A stretch of 64,000 bases of DNA from CATOSK01 sp963665735 (GCA_963665735.1 OY762444.1:3844001-3908000), one strand, 5' to 3'. Shown: positions 32,673-42,220, counted from the stretch's first letter. Notes: a model not told the origin generated them from the letters alone. Program-made: numbers and translations.

Positions 32673-33953
32673 TTAGATTATTCGGGAGCCGGTGGGTTTG
32701 GTTCCGATGGCGCCGTCGGTTTCCAGCTGGGCGATTTGGTCGTCGGTCAGGCCCAAGAGTTGGCTGTAAATCTGGTGGTTGTGCTGGCCCAGGGTGGGGG
32801 CCGGCCAGTGGACTTGTCCGGGGGTTTCGGACATTCGCCAAGCAATGCCGGGGTACCACTTGGGGCCAACCTGGGGATGGTCAACCCGGTTGAAGGTGGC
32901 CCGGTCACGGTAATGGGGGTCTTCCAGCAGGTCGGGGCCGCGCATGACCGGGGCCGCCGGGACTCCGGTTTCCTGGAGTTGTCGGGTCAATTGGAAGGCG
33001 TCGCCTTGGGAAGTCCATTGGCTGATGATGCGGTCAAGTTCGTCCTGATGGGCCAGCCGATTGTCGTTGGAGGCGAAACGGGGGTCGTCGGCCAGTTGGG
33101 GTTGGCCGATAACCCGGCACAGGGCGGTCCATTCGGTTTCGGACGTGACGGCGACGGTTATCCAGCGGTCTTCGCCCCGGCAGGGGTAGGAATTGTGCGG
33201 GGCGAAGTGGGGCGAGCGGTTGCCGCGGCGTTGCGGTTCCTCCCCGGTCATCTGGTAGGCCAACACGTCGCCGCCGATGAGGGCGACGGCGGATTCCTGC
33301 TGGGAAACGTCAATGAACATTCCCTTTCCGGTGCGCTTGCGGTAGCGGAGGGCGGCCAGCACCACCCCGGCGGCGTGGGCGCCGGTGATGGGGTCGCCGT
33401 GGTTGATGCCGGACTTCATGGGGCCCTCGTCCTGGTAGCCGGTCATGTGGGCCATGCCGGAAAGCTGCTCCTGGCCGATGCCGTAGGCGACATAACCTTT
33501 CCAGGGGCCGGTGTTGCCAAAGGCGGGCATGGAAACGTAAATGATGTCGGGGCGGATTCGGCGGAAGGTTTCGTAGGTGTAACCCAGGCGTTCCAGGCTG
33601 CCTTGGCGGAAGTTTTCAACCACCACGTCGCTGACGGATACCAGTTCCTCAAAGACTTGACGGCCCGACGGTTGGGTCAGTTCCAGGGTGATGCCGTACT
33701 TGCTCATGTGGAGGCAGTTGAACCAGCCGTTGCGGTTCCAGGGTTCCGCGCCGGGGTCGGAGTCGGGGTAGGCGGCGATGCCGGGGGCGGGCGACACCGG
33801 GCCGCGGTGGGAGTCGTAAACCCGCAGGGATTCCATCTTGATGACCTGGGCGCCCATATCGGCCAGCAGCTTGGTGCAGTAGGGGCCGGCCCAAATCCGC
33901 GACAAGTCGAGGATGCGGAAATTCTGCAAGGGCTGGCCGGGCTTGGCGGGCAT
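32673..33953 (-). CDS. Family III (CaiB/BaiF) CoA-transferase, distal member
   Basis: A 426-residue family III acyl-CoA transferase: ILDLSRIWAGPYCTKLLADM at the N-terminus, VVVENFRQGSLERLGY, and GKGMFIDVSQQES in the active-site region. The position of the catalytic Asp in formyl-CoA transferase appears to be Glu here; this is an eye alignment. It overlaps the upstream paralogue by one base (TAATG), so the two are probably cotranslated and may form a heterodimer. Substrates are unknown; such pairs transfer CoA between dicarboxylic or aromatic acids. The frame extends upstream, but ATG 33953 gives the conserved start. Confidence 0.88.
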   Translation of the reverse strand: MPAKPGQPLQNFRILDLSRIWAGPYCTKLLADMGAQVIKMESLRVYDSHRGPVSPAPGIAAYPDSDPGAEPWNRNGWFNCLHMSKYGITLELTQPSGRQVFEELVSVSDVVVENFRQGSLERLGYTYETFRRIRPDIIYVSMPAFGNTGPWKGYVAYGIGQEQLSGMAHMTGYQDEGPMKSGINHGDPITGAHAAGVVLAALRYRKRTGKGMFIDVSQQESAVALIGGDVLAYQMTGEEPQRRGNRSPHFAPHNSYPCRGEDRWITVAVTSETEWTALCRVIGQPQLADDPRFASNDNRLAHQDELDRIISQWTSQGDAFQLTRQLQETGVPAAPVMRGPDLLEDPHYRDRATFNRVDHPQVGPKWYPGIAWRMSETPGQVHWPAPTLGQHNHQIYSQLLGLTDDQIAQLETDGAIGTKPTGSRII

Positions 33954-35155
33954 TAAATCACTCCGTCGGCTTGCCATTTCCCCACCTGGGCCGGGGAGTA
34001 GCCAAGTTCGTCGGTCAAGACCTGGGCGGTATGTTCGCCCAAGAGCGGGGCGCGGCGGTACACCCAGGGTTGAATGGGCGCATGGGGACTGATGGGCGGG
34101 CCGGGGTAGCGCAATGGGCCGGCGACGGGATGGTCTATGTCGGCGAAGTAGCTGCGATGTTCCAACTGTTCCATTTCCAGAAGGTCTTGCATGGTGGAGA
34201 CGAAGGAAAAGCCAAGGCCGTGTTCCTGGCCGGCCTTGAATATGTCCACCTTGTCGTTGTCCAAAAGCCAAGGGAGCATCAGGGCGTCAACCTCGTCAGC
34301 GTAGAGGAGGCGGCCCTGGCGGGAGGCGTACTTGGGGTCGGCCAGCTCTTTCCGTTCCATGATGTTGGCAACCTGGGGCCAGTTCTGGTCGGGGCCGGCG
34401 ATGATGCCGACGTAACCGTCCTGGCAGGGGTAAATGCCCCAGGCGGCGCGGCCATAGCCCCGGTTGCCGACGCGGGAGTATTCGACGCCGGAATAACTGT
34501 ATTGCATCAGGGCGTTTTCCAGGACGTTGGTGGCGTACTCGGCGATAGAGAGGTCAACGTGCTGGCCCATGCCGGTGTCCTCAGCGTACATCAAGGCGGT
34601 CATGGAGGCGACAAAGGCATTCTGGCCGGCGCCGAGTTGGGCCAAGGGAGCGCCTTCCTTCAACGGGGGTTGTTCGGGTTCGCCGGTAATGTTCATCAGC
34701 CCGCCGGCGGCGTAGAGGTTGAGTTCGACGGCTTTCCAGTCCCGATAGGGGCCGGTCTGACCGTAGTTGGATATGGAGGTCAGGACTACGGCGGGGTTTT
34801 GCGATTGCAGTTCGGGGTAGGAAAGACCCAGCCGGGTCATGGTTCCGGGGGAGAAGTTTTCGATTACCACGTCGGCCCAACGGGTGAGTTGCAGGGCGAT
34901 TTCCCGCCCCGGTTGGGATTTGAGGTTGAGGGTGACGCTGCGCTTGGAGGTGTTGAGGTAGAGGAACCAGGCGCCGGATTCGGTGTCAGGTTCGGGAGTG
35001 GCGAAGGGGCCGAAGGAACGCATGGGGTCGCCGGAGCCGGGGCGTTCGATTTTAACCACGTCGGCGCCCAGGGTGGCGAAGAGCTTGGCGCAGTAGGGGC
35101 CGGCGAAGTTCCGGGTCAAGTCCAGGACCTTGACCCCTTCCAGGAGACCAGGCAT
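33953..35155 (-). CDS. Family III (CaiB/BaiF) CoA-transferase, proximal member
   Basis: A 400-residue family III CoA-transferase beginning LLEGVKVLDLTRNFAGPYCA, with VKIERPGSGDPMR, WADVVIENFSPGTM and GQHVDLSIAEY. Like its neighbour it has Glu where formyl-CoA transferase has its nucleophilic Asp. It is the first gene of the two-gene unit, with the next ATG overlapping its stop. Known paired CaiB-type enzymes act as heteromers in the 3-hydroxypropionate cycle and in aromatic degradation; whether that applies here is not shown. Confidence 0.88.
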   Translation of the reverse strand: MPGLLEGVKVLDLTRNFAGPYCAKLFATLGADVVKIERPGSGDPMRSFGPFATPEPDTESGAWFLYLNTSKRSVTLNLKSQPGREIALQLTRWADVVIENFSPGTMTRLGLSYPELQSQNPAVVLTSISNYGQTGPYRDWKAVELNLYAAGGLMNITGEPEQPPLKEGAPLAQLGAGQNAFVASMTALMYAEDTGMGQHVDLSIAEYATNVLENALMQYSYSGVEYSRVGNRGYGRAAWGIYPCQDGYVGIIAGPDQNWPQVANIMERKELADPKYASRQGRLLYADEVDALMLPWLLDNDKVDIFKAGQEHGLGFSFVSTMQDLLEMEQLEHRSYFADIDHPVAGPLRYPGPPISPHAPIQPWVYRRAPLLGEHTAQVLTDELGYSPAQVGKWQADGVI

Positions 35156-35618
35156 GGCGGCGGTTAACTCCGGCGGAGGATTTGGTTGGGTTGAGGCCGG
35201 GGGTTATTGTGTCATTCGCTGGCGGGGTTGGCAAGGGCGGGTTGGTTTAACCGCAGGGTCTTTCCATGTGCAACCCTGAACTTCATGTGCGACCCTGAAC
35301 TTCATCATGTCACCCTGAACGAAGTGAAGGGTCTAAAATCCTCTACCAAAGACCCCTCCCGGAGTCGAAGGACGGTTGACGGCAAGAATTATACATTCTT
35401 CGCTTTGCTCAGAATGACATACTTGGGGCTGTACGGAAAATTGAAAGGCCCTGGGCGCCGTCACCCCGGCCTTTTCCCAAGGGGAGAACGGGTTTTGGTT
35501 GTTATTTCCGTGGTACTAGTGCAAAGCCTAACGTCGTTTTGGGCAAGGATTTCTGGATTCCGGCTTTCGCCGGAATGACGGTGGTTGCGGCGGGGGTAGG
35601 GATTGTTGAGGGAGTGGG
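35156..35618. repeat. Repeat-bearing gap with tandem GACCCTGAACTTCAT units
   Basis: This 463-base gap holds about 2.5 short tandem copies of TGTGCGACCCTGAACTTCA-like units (about 35263-35310), running straight into a family C element (35309-35420: ACCCTGAACGAAGTGAAGGG ... TTCTTCGCTTTGCTCAGAA), and a family B repeat at 35548-35580. No gene is seen. Confidence 0.6.
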
Positions 35619-37250
35619 TTAGCTTAGGCCGGTGATTTGGCCATCGGGGGCGATGTCCATGTCCAGGGCGCGAGGGCGGGTGGGAAGGCCGGGCAGGGTT
35701 TCGATGGGGCCGGCCAGCGTGTAGAGGAAACCGGCGCCGACGGAGGCCCGGATGTCCACGATGGGGAAGGTGTAGCCGGAGGGACGGCCCCGGCGGGTCG
35801 GGTCGTGGGAGATGGACAGGTGGGTCTTGGCCATGCAGATAGGCAGTTCCCCCCAGCCTTGGGTCTGGAAGGCGCGCAGTTGGCGGCGGGCGGTGGGAGT
35901 CCAGCTAACGGCGTCGGCGTTGTAAACGGCGCGGGCCAGGGCCAAAACCTTATCTTCCGCCGAGGCTTCCAGAGGGTAGGCGTAGGTAATTTCCGGTATT
36001 GGGCCGGTGGCGGCGATGACCTGCTCGGCCAGTTCAGCGGCGCCGGGGCCGCCCTGGGCGAAACCGTCACATTCGGCAGCGGCAGATGCGCCGGCGGACA
36101 GGGCAATTTCCTTGACGGCGGCCAGTTCTTCGGGGGTGTCGCCGGGGAATCGGTTGATGGCTACCACCACCGGGAGGTTGAAACTCTTGACGATGCCGAC
36201 GTGGTGAGTCAGGTTGGGGCCGCCGGCGATGACGGCTTCGACGTTGGCCTGGTCAAGAGCGCGGGGACGGACGCCGCCGTGGGACTTCAGGGCCCGGGCG
36301 GAGGCCACCAAAACCACGGCGTTGGGTATCAAGCCGCTTTGCCGGGCCTTGATGTGCATGAACTTCTCAAAGCCCAGGTCGGAACCGAAACCGGCCTCGG
36401 TGACGACATAATCGGCGTAACCCAGAGCCAGGCGGTCGGCGATGATGGAGTTGCAGCCGTGGGCGATGTTCCCGAAGGGGCCGGCGTGAATCAGGGCCGG
36501 CTGTCCTTCCTGGGTCTGCACCAGGTTGGGCATGACGGCGTGACGCAGCAGGGCCAGCAGAGAGCCGGCCACGCCCAGGGACTCCACGGTTACCGGGTCG
36601 CCGGCGGGAGTTGCGCCGACAACCATGCGGGAGAGGCGTTGGCGCAGGTCGTCCAGGTCGTCGGTCAGGGCCAGGATTGCCATGATTTCGGAGGCGGCGA
36701 TGAAGTCGAACCGGGTCTGGCGCAAGGGGCTGTTGTTGGAGCCGCCGATACCGGCGACGATGTTGCGGAGGGCGCGGTCGGAGGCGTCGGTGACTCTTGA
36801 CCAGCGGATGCCGTTGGCGTCCATGCCGCCGGCGGCGTTGCGGAAAACGGCGTTGTCCACCAGGGCGGCCAGGAGGTTGTGGGCGGAACCGACGGCGTGG
36901 GCGTCGCCGGTGAAGTGGATGTTGATTTCGTCTTCGGGTACGACGGTGGCCCGCCCGCCGCCGGTGCCGCCGCCCTTGATGCCGAAGATGGGGCCGAGGG
37001 ATGGCTCGCGCAGGGTGACGACGGCGTTATGGCCCAGCTTGCCTAAACCCTGGGTCAGCCCTACGGCGGTGGTGGTCTTGCCTTCGCCGGCGGGGGTTGG
37101 GGTGATTCCGGTTACCACCACCAGCTTGCCGGCGCGCTGGGCCGGGGGTTTCATGGCGTCCAGCGAGATTTTGGCTTTGTGATGGCCGTAAGGTATCAGG
37201 TGGTCGGCGGCGATTCCCAGGGTTTCGGCGATGGTTGTTATCGGCTGCAT
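35619..37250 (-). CDS. fhs: Formate-tetrahydrofolate ligase
   Basis: Makes 10-formyl-tetrahydrofolate from formate, THF and ATP. The P-loop-like TPAGEGKTTTAVGL is near residue 53, followed by REPSLGPIFGIKGGGTGGGRA and the INIHFTGDAHAVGSAHNLLAA block characteristic of Fhs. At 543 residues it is full length. The ATG at 37250 gives the family N-terminus; the frame continues upstream to 37283 without support. metH lies upstream in the same direction after a 217-base repeat-bearing gap, so two one-carbon folate enzymes are neighbours. Confidence 0.95.
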   Translation of the reverse strand: MQPITTIAETLGIAADHLIPYGHHKAKISLDAMKPPAQRAGKLVVVTGITPTPAGEGKTTTAVGLTQGLGKLGHNAVVTLREPSLGPIFGIKGGGTGGGRATVVPEDEINIHFTGDAHAVGSAHNLLAALVDNAVFRNAAGGMDANGIRWSRVTDASDRALRNIVAGIGGSNNSPLRQTRFDFIAASEIMAILALTDDLDDLRQRLSRMVVGATPAGDPVTVESLGVAGSLLALLRHAVMPNLVQTQEGQPALIHAGPFGNIAHGCNSIIADRLALGYADYVVTEAGFGSDLGFEKFMHIKARQSGLIPNAVVLVASARALKSHGGVRPRALDQANVEAVIAGGPNLTHHVGIVKSFNLPVVVAINRFPGDTPEELAAVKEIALSAGASAAAECDGFAQGGPGAAELAEQVIAATGPIPEITYAYPLEASAEDKVLALARAVYNADAVSWTPTARRQLRAFQTQGWGELPICMAKTHLSISHDPTRRGRPSGYTFPIVDIRASVGAGFLYTLAGPIETLPGLPTRPRALDMDIAPDGQITGLS

Positions 37251-37467
37251 CGCGGCTCCAGTGTGGCAATTGGCGGGGGTCACACCCCCTCCCCAGCCGT
37301 CCCCCGCGTAGGGGGAGGGGATTTTTGGTTTCGCCCCTATTTTAGGCTTTACCCGTCAAGGGTAAGGGACCGGATTCCTTGCTTCGAAGAATGCTGTTTT
37401 GGACTGGCATTTCTGGATTCCGGCTTTCGCCGGAATGACGATACATCCTTTCCGGGAAGGAAATTGG
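37251..37467. repeat. Family A and family B repeats between metH and fhs
   Basis: A C/G-tract hairpin ending in T at 37284-37326 and a family B element at 37408-37440. Confidence 0.7.
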
Positions 37468-40400
37468 TCAGGATGGGAGTTGGGCGATTTCGGTTTCCAG
37501 CCTTTCTATGTCCTGCTCGCTGAGGTTGAAATACTTGGCGTCGGGGTGATGGAGAACCAGGGCGGAAACGGAGCCTTCCGGGTCCATCATGCAGCCCTCG
37601 GTAAGCTCGACGCCCAGATTGGCGGTAACGTCCAGGAGACGGAAAAGCTGCTGCTGGTCTTCCAGCCGGGGGCAAGCCGGGTAGCCGAAGGAAAAGCGCT
37701 TGCCGTGGTACTGGGCGCGGAAGAGGTCGGGGTAGGTGATGCCGGGTGGGTCTCCGATGCCCCACATCTGGCGAATCTGCTGGTGGAGCAGTTCGGCGAA
37801 GGCTTCGGCCCCTTCCAATGCCAGGACTTGAAGGATGTGGGAATCGAGGAACCGTCCTTCGGCTTTCCAGCGTTCGGAAAGTTCGCGGACGCCGGGGCCG
37901 ACGGTGGTGGTGAACAAGGCGCAGTAGTCGGTCTGGCCGGAATCCTTGGGCAGCACGTAGTCGGAAAGGCAAAGCCCATCGCGCTGGGACTGGCGGCCAA
38001 AGTAGAACTTTTCCAGGACTTCCTTGCCGTCGGGGGAGAGGATATGAGTCCATTGGCCGTCGGATTGGCAGGGGAAGAACTTGAAAACGGCGTTGGCGGT
38101 AATGTCCGGGTGGGCCAGGGCCAACTCTTCAACCCGTCGGACGGAATCGCGGAGTTGGAGGGCCGACGGGTCGCCGGCTTCCAGGGCATCAGCGAAACGG
38201 CCCTTGAAACCCAGGTGGCGGACGTAGAGCATCTGGGGGTTGACGTAGGGGAAGATGCTTTCCAGGTCGTAGTCTTTCAAGACGTGGAGGCGCAGGTCGG
38301 GCGGGTTGGGTATGGGGAAGTCGTGGCGCACCTGGGCCGGCGGAACGTCCGGGGTTTGGGAACCGGCATCCGCGGGCGCGGAAACGGCGTTCAATATCTG
38401 CTCGGTTTCTTCTTCGATGCGGGCGGCCAACTGCTGCCGCTCGTCGGCGTCCTGGAGGGTGTTGGCCAGGGCCAGGCCGGTCATGGCGTCCTGGGAATAG
38501 ACCACCATGCCGTCGTATTCCGGGGCGATGCGGAGGCGGGTAAAGCGGTTGGAGAGGGCCGCGCCGCCGACCAGGATGGGCGGAGCGATGCCGGCCTGGC
38601 GGAAGTCGCGGGTAGTCTCCACCATCATCTGGGCGGACTTTACCAGCAAGCCGGACAATCCGATGATGTCGGGCCGGTGTTCCTGGTAGGCGGCGATTAA
38701 GTCCTGGGGCGGCACTTTGATGCCGAGGTTAATGACCTGGTAGCCGTTGTTGGAGAGGATGATTTCGACCAGGTTCTTGCCGATGTCGTGAACGTCGCCC
38801 TTAACGGTGGCGAGGATGACCTTGCCTTTGACGGCGGTATCGAGGCGGTCCATGTAGGGTTCCAGGTGGGCGACGGCGAACTTCATGGACTCGGCAGACT
38901 GGAGGACTTCGGCGACGATAAGCTGGTTGGCGTTGAACTGGCGGCCAACTTCGTCCATGCCGGCCATGAGAGGGCCGTTGATGATTTCCAGGGGGGCGCG
39001 GTCGCGCAGGGCCTCGTCCAGGTCTTCGGCCAGTCCTTCCTTGGTGCCTTCGATGATGGCGAGGCCGAGCCTTTCGTCCAGGGGAAGGCTGCGGCGTTCT
39101 TCGACGGTGGCGCTGGGGGGCTTGTCGCGGAAGTGGGCGACGAAAGCGGCCACCGGGTCATCGCCCCGGTGCCAAATCAGGTCTTCGGAGAGCTGGCGTT
39201 CCTCTTCGGGAATGGAAGTGTAACGCTGCATCAACTCGGAGTTGACGATGGCCATGTCCAGCCCGGCCTGGACGCAGTGATAGAGGAAAACGGAGTTAAA
39301 GACTTCCCGCCCGGCGGTGGGCAGACCGAAGGATACGTTGGAAATGCCGAGAACGGTCTTGGTGTTGGGCAGGGCTTCTTTAATCAGGCGGACGCCCTCA
39401 ACGGTTTCGGCGGCGGAACCGACGTAATTGGCGTCGCCGGTGCCGGCGGGGAAAACCAGCGGGTCGAAGATAATGTCCTCTTCGGGGACGCCGTACTTTT
39501 CCGTCAAGAGTTGGTGGGAACGAAGGGCGACTTCCAGCTTGCGCTGGCGGGAAATGGCCTGGGCCTGCTCTTTATCGTCGTCAATGCAGCCGACGACCAG
39601 GGCCGCGCCGTAGCGCCGGGCCAAGGGGATGACGGCCTGGAAACGGGTTTCGCCGTCCTCAAGGTTGACGGAGTTGATGATGGACTTGCCCTGGAGCCGC
39701 TTGAGGGACTCTTCAATGACGGCGGCGTCGGTGGAGTCAATCATTATGGGGGTCTTGACCTTTTTGGTTACGTGGTCAAGGAATTGGGTCACGTCGGATA
39801 TTTCGTCCCGGTCGGGGTCTTGAAGGCATACGTCGAGGACGTGGGCGCCGTTGCGAACCTGGCGGCGGCCAACCTCGGAGGCTTCTTCAAAGGAACCGCG
39901 GTTAATCAGACGGCGGAAACGGCGGCTGCCCAGGACGTTGGTGCGCTCTCCGACGATGACGGGGCGGGTGTCTTCGTCCACGACGAGGGCTTCAATGCCG
40001 GAGACACGGGTTTCGCCGGGGGTTGACGGTGCGCGGGGAGACTTGCCCGATGCCGCTGATGCTAGTTGGCGGATGTGTTCGGGGCCGGTGCCGCAGCAGC
40101 CGCCAATGACGTTGAGCCAGCCGTTTTCGATGAAACGGCTGAGGGTGCGGCTGAGCATTTCGGGGGTTTCGTTGTAGTTGCCGTTTTCGTCGGGGAGGCC
40201 GGCGTTGGGGAGGCAGGCCACCGGGAAGCGGGACAGGGCTGCCAGGGTGCGGATGTGGTCGGTCATAAATTCGGGGCCGGTGGCGCAGTTGAACCCAATC
40301 CAAAGCAGGTCGCGGTGGGCCAAAGACGTATAGAAGGCTTCGGCGTCCTGTCCGGCCAGCAGGGTGCCCATCGGTTCGACGGTGCCTTGGACGGCGACGG

Positions 40401-40992
40401 GGATTTGGCGGCCCAGTTCGGCGAAGGCGCGGTCAATTCCTTCCAGGCCGGCCTTGACGTTGATGGTGTCCTGGCTGGTTTCCAATAGGAGTACGTCGGA
40501 GCCGCCTTCCATGAGGCCGGCGGCCTGCTGGTGGTAGGATTCAGCCAGTTCGTCGAAAGTCAGGCCGCCGGTGACGGAGATGGTCTTGGTGGTGGGGCCC
40601 ATTGAGCCGGCGACGAAACGGGGTTTGTCGGGCGTGCTTGCGGCGTCGGTGGTCTGGCGGGCGATAGCGGCGGCGGCCTGGTTGATGCGGCGGGCTTCGT
40701 GGGCCAGTTCGTACTCGGCCAGAACGACGGAGGTGGCGCCGAAGGTGTTGGTTTCGATGATGTCGGCGCCGGCGTCGAGGTAATCCCGGTGAATGTCCGA
40801 GATAACGTCGGGGCGGGTTAGGACCAGGTTTTCGTTGCAGCCTTCGTAATCCAGGCCGCCGAAGTCGTCGGGGCCAAGGTTGCGGGCTTGAATGGCGGTG
40901 CCCATAGCGCCGTCCACGACGAGGACGCGCTGCTTCAACAGGGCTTTCAGGGTTTCGGTTCTGTGGGTTTCCGGGTTGTTGGCTAGGGACAT
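37468..40992 (-). CDS. metH: Cobalamin-dependent methionine synthase
   Basis: Transfers the methyl group of 5-methyl-THF to homocysteine through cobalamin. All modules are present over 1174 residues. The homocysteine domain (about 10-315) has its zinc cysteines Cys236, Cys299 and Cys300. The pterin domain begins near 340 (PVIVGERTNVLGS). A helical cap leads to the B12 domain with KGDVHDIGKNLV, where His735 is the axial cobalt ligand. The SAM-binding activation domain lies near 930-1174 (YPACPRLEDQ). ATG 40992 is chosen on domain length. No cobalamin riboswitch was recognised upstream; an extended -10 lies at 41035-41027. Confidence 0.96.
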   Translation of the reverse strand: MSLANNPETHRTETLKALLKQRVLVVDGAMGTAIQARNLGPDDFGGLDYEGCNENLVLTRPDVISDIHRDYLDAGADIIETNTFGATSVVLAEYELAHEARRINQAAAAIARQTTDAASTPDKPRFVAGSMGPTTKTISVTGGLTFDELAESYHQQAAGLMEGGSDVLLLETSQDTINVKAGLEGIDRAFAELGRQIPVAVQGTVEPMGTLLAGQDAEAFYTSLAHRDLLWIGFNCATGPEFMTDHIRTLAALSRFPVACLPNAGLPDENGNYNETPEMLSRTLSRFIENGWLNVIGGCCGTGPEHIRQLASAASGKSPRAPSTPGETRVSGIEALVVDEDTRPVIVGERTNVLGSRRFRRLINRGSFEEASEVGRRQVRNGAHVLDVCLQDPDRDEISDVTQFLDHVTKKVKTPIMIDSTDAAVIEESLKRLQGKSIINSVNLEDGETRFQAVIPLARRYGAALVVGCIDDDKEQAQAISRQRKLEVALRSHQLLTEKYGVPEEDIIFDPLVFPAGTGDANYVGSAAETVEGVRLIKEALPNTKTVLGISNVSFGLPTAGREVFNSVFLYHCVQAGLDMAIVNSELMQRYTSIPEEERQLSEDLIWHRGDDPVAAFVAHFRDKPPSATVEERRSLPLDERLGLAIIEGTKEGLAEDLDEALRDRAPLEIINGPLMAGMDEVGRQFNANQLIVAEVLQSAESMKFAVAHLEPYMDRLDTAVKGKVILATVKGDVHDIGKNLVEIILSNNGYQVINLGIKVPPQDLIAAYQEHRPDIIGLSGLLVKSAQMMVETTRDFRQAGIAPPILVGGAALSNRFTRLRIAPEYDGMVVYSQDAMTGLALANTLQDADERQQLAARIEEETEQILNAVSAPADAGSQTPDVPPAQVRHDFPIPNPPDLRLHVLKDYDLESIFPYVNPQMLYVRHLGFKGRFADALEAGDPSALQLRDSVRRVEELALAHPDITANAVFKFFPCQSDGQWTHILSPDGKEVLEKFYFGRQSQRDGLCLSDYVLPKDSGQTDYCALFTTTVGPGVRELSERWKAEGRFLDSHILQVLALEGAEAFAELLHQQIRQMWGIGDPPGITYPDLFRAQYHGKRFSFGYPACPRLEDQQQLFRLLDVTANLGVELTEGCMMDPEGSVSALVLHHPDAKYFNLSEQDIERLETEIAQLPS

Positions 40993-41026
40993 GAAAGTAG
41001 GACATCCTTTGTAGGGGTTTGGGGGT

Positions 41027-41035
41027 ATTGTAACA
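41027..41035 (-). promoter_or_regulatory. Extended -10 promoter for metH
   Basis: The minus strand reads TGTTACAAT, matching five of six -10 bases plus the TG extension, 35 bases before the metH ATG. Confidence 0.5.
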
Positions 41036-41142
41036 CTAGGATGGGTGGTTTGTTTTTTTGCGGCGGGGGTTGGGGAGTTGCGGAGCAATGAGGGTTGACT
41101 GGAAGATTGACCGTTGTTAGGATGTTACCAACATAAACCCAT

Positions 41143-41217
41143 CAGGAGGGTTATGCCTTGTCCGGCATAATTTTGAGTCCTGATTAACCGAACCCCAGGG
41201 GCGCAGAAGCGCCCCTG
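41143..41217 (+). promoter_or_regulatory. Leader with a five-codon ORF and two hairpins
   Basis: AGGAGG (41144-41149) precedes ATG 41153, which opens a minimal frame encoding MPCPA and a stop at 41170. That frame lies inside an inverted repeat, TTATGCC (41151-41157) with GGCATAA (41164-41170), followed by TTTT. A second hairpin has 9-base arms CAGGGGCGC and GCGCCCCTG (41196-41217). Both precede the gene at 41241, suggesting attenuation, or a terminator for an unseen upstream transcript. Confidence 0.4.
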
Positions 41218-41240
41218 AAACTTTTGGGGGTGGTTTCTGA

Positions 41241-42200
41241 ATGACCGATGCTCCAAACTTAGTCGGCTTATTGCCGGAGACATACCCGAGTCAGGCGGAA
41301 TTGCAAGACCGGGGTTTGGGTGCGTTGCTGGGCCTGGCGGTGGGCAACCTGTTGGGCTTGCCGGTGGAAGGCTGGAGTCGCGATGCCATTGCCCGACATT
41401 ACCCTGAAGGCGTAGTTGACATTGACCCGATGGAGAGGAACCGGGCGATGGACGATGACCTGGCGCAAGCGGTGGAATTGGGAGAGGCATTGCTGGACGG
41501 CGGCGACTACATTGGGGGACTTGCTCAACGTTTGGTGCGATGGAGGCGGGAGAACGGTCGGGGCATTGGTCATACCACCTGGCAAGTCATTGACTTGCTA
41601 GAGGGAGGTTATGCGCCGCCGGAGGCCGGGCGAATGGTTTATCATCGGTTGGACGGTATCGCGCCCAACGGTGGGTTGATGCGGTGCGTTCCGGTGGCGT
41701 TGGCCCGTTATTCCAACCCCGCTCTTTTGGTCGGTGACAGCGCGGCTACCTGTACGGTCACCCATTATGCTCCATTGTGTCAGTGGTCTTGCATTATCGC
41801 AAACGTTACGGTTGCGATGCTGCTGCGGGGCGCTCAGCCGTTGGCGCTAGATTTGGCCGATGCCGCCGTCGCCGACGGCACGCCTACGGAAGTCCGGGAT
41901 TGGTTGGTGGAAATAGGCGATGACATCGGGGACTTGCAGTTGGATAGCGGTCTTATCGGCCATACCCTGCTGTGCTTGCAGTCGGGGATTTGGGCCTTGG
42001 GCACACCGCTAGGTTTCCAGGATGCTTTGGTTACGGTGGTAAGCGCCGGCGGGGATACCGATACCAACGGGGCGGTGGCCGGCGCAATCCTGGGTGCCCG
42101 TTACGGCATACAGTCAATTCCAAAACGCTGGTTGGACTGCGTACCGCAACGGGAACGTTTGGAAAATTTGGCCGGCGGCTTGCTGGTGTTGCCTGACTAG
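41241..42200 (+). CDS. ADP-ribosylglycohydrolase family protein
   Basis: A 319-residue DraG/ARH-family protein predicted to remove ADP-ribose from proteins, nucleic acids or small molecules. The C-terminal metal block SAGGDTDTNGAVAGAILGA is canonical. The N-terminal half is variant: the usual GDALG is AVGNLLGLPVE, with Asn for Asp, and the usual TDDT metal block is MDDD at 70-73. Binding of two magnesium ions may therefore be altered. It stands alone between metH and pepN, downstream of the short leader at 41143-41217. No ADP-ribosyltransferase gene is adjacent. Confidence 0.82.
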   Translation: MTDAPNLVGLLPETYPSQAELQDRGLGALLGLAVGNLLGLPVEGWSRDAIARHYPEGVVDIDPMERNRAMDDDLAQAVELGEALLDGGDYIGGLAQRLVRWRRENGRGIGHTTWQVIDLLEGGYAPPEAGRMVYHRLDGIAPNGGLMRCVPVALARYSNPALLVGDSAATCTVTHYAPLCQWSCIIANVTVAMLLRGAQPLALDLADAAVADGTPTEVRDWLVEIGDDIGDLQLDSGLIGHTLLCLQSGIWALGTPLGFQDALVTVVSAGGDTDTNGAVAGAILGARYGIQSIPKRWLDCVPQRERLENLAGGLLVLPD

Positions 42201-42220
42201 GGCGTGTCGTCATATTCCAA

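Noticed and set aside
38788..40026. Long open frame antisense to metH
   Set aside because: It is a by-product of the high-GC codon pattern of metH. Similar antisense frames occur over gltX (4921-6453), ilvB (21530-23140), pepN (43556-44971), leuD and the TPP gene (48977-51169) and groEL (59137-61050); none has family features.
40993..41240. Cobalamin riboswitch upstream of metH
   Set aside because: No B12-box (GCCACTG-like) and no room for the fold; only an extended -10 and short hairpins are present.
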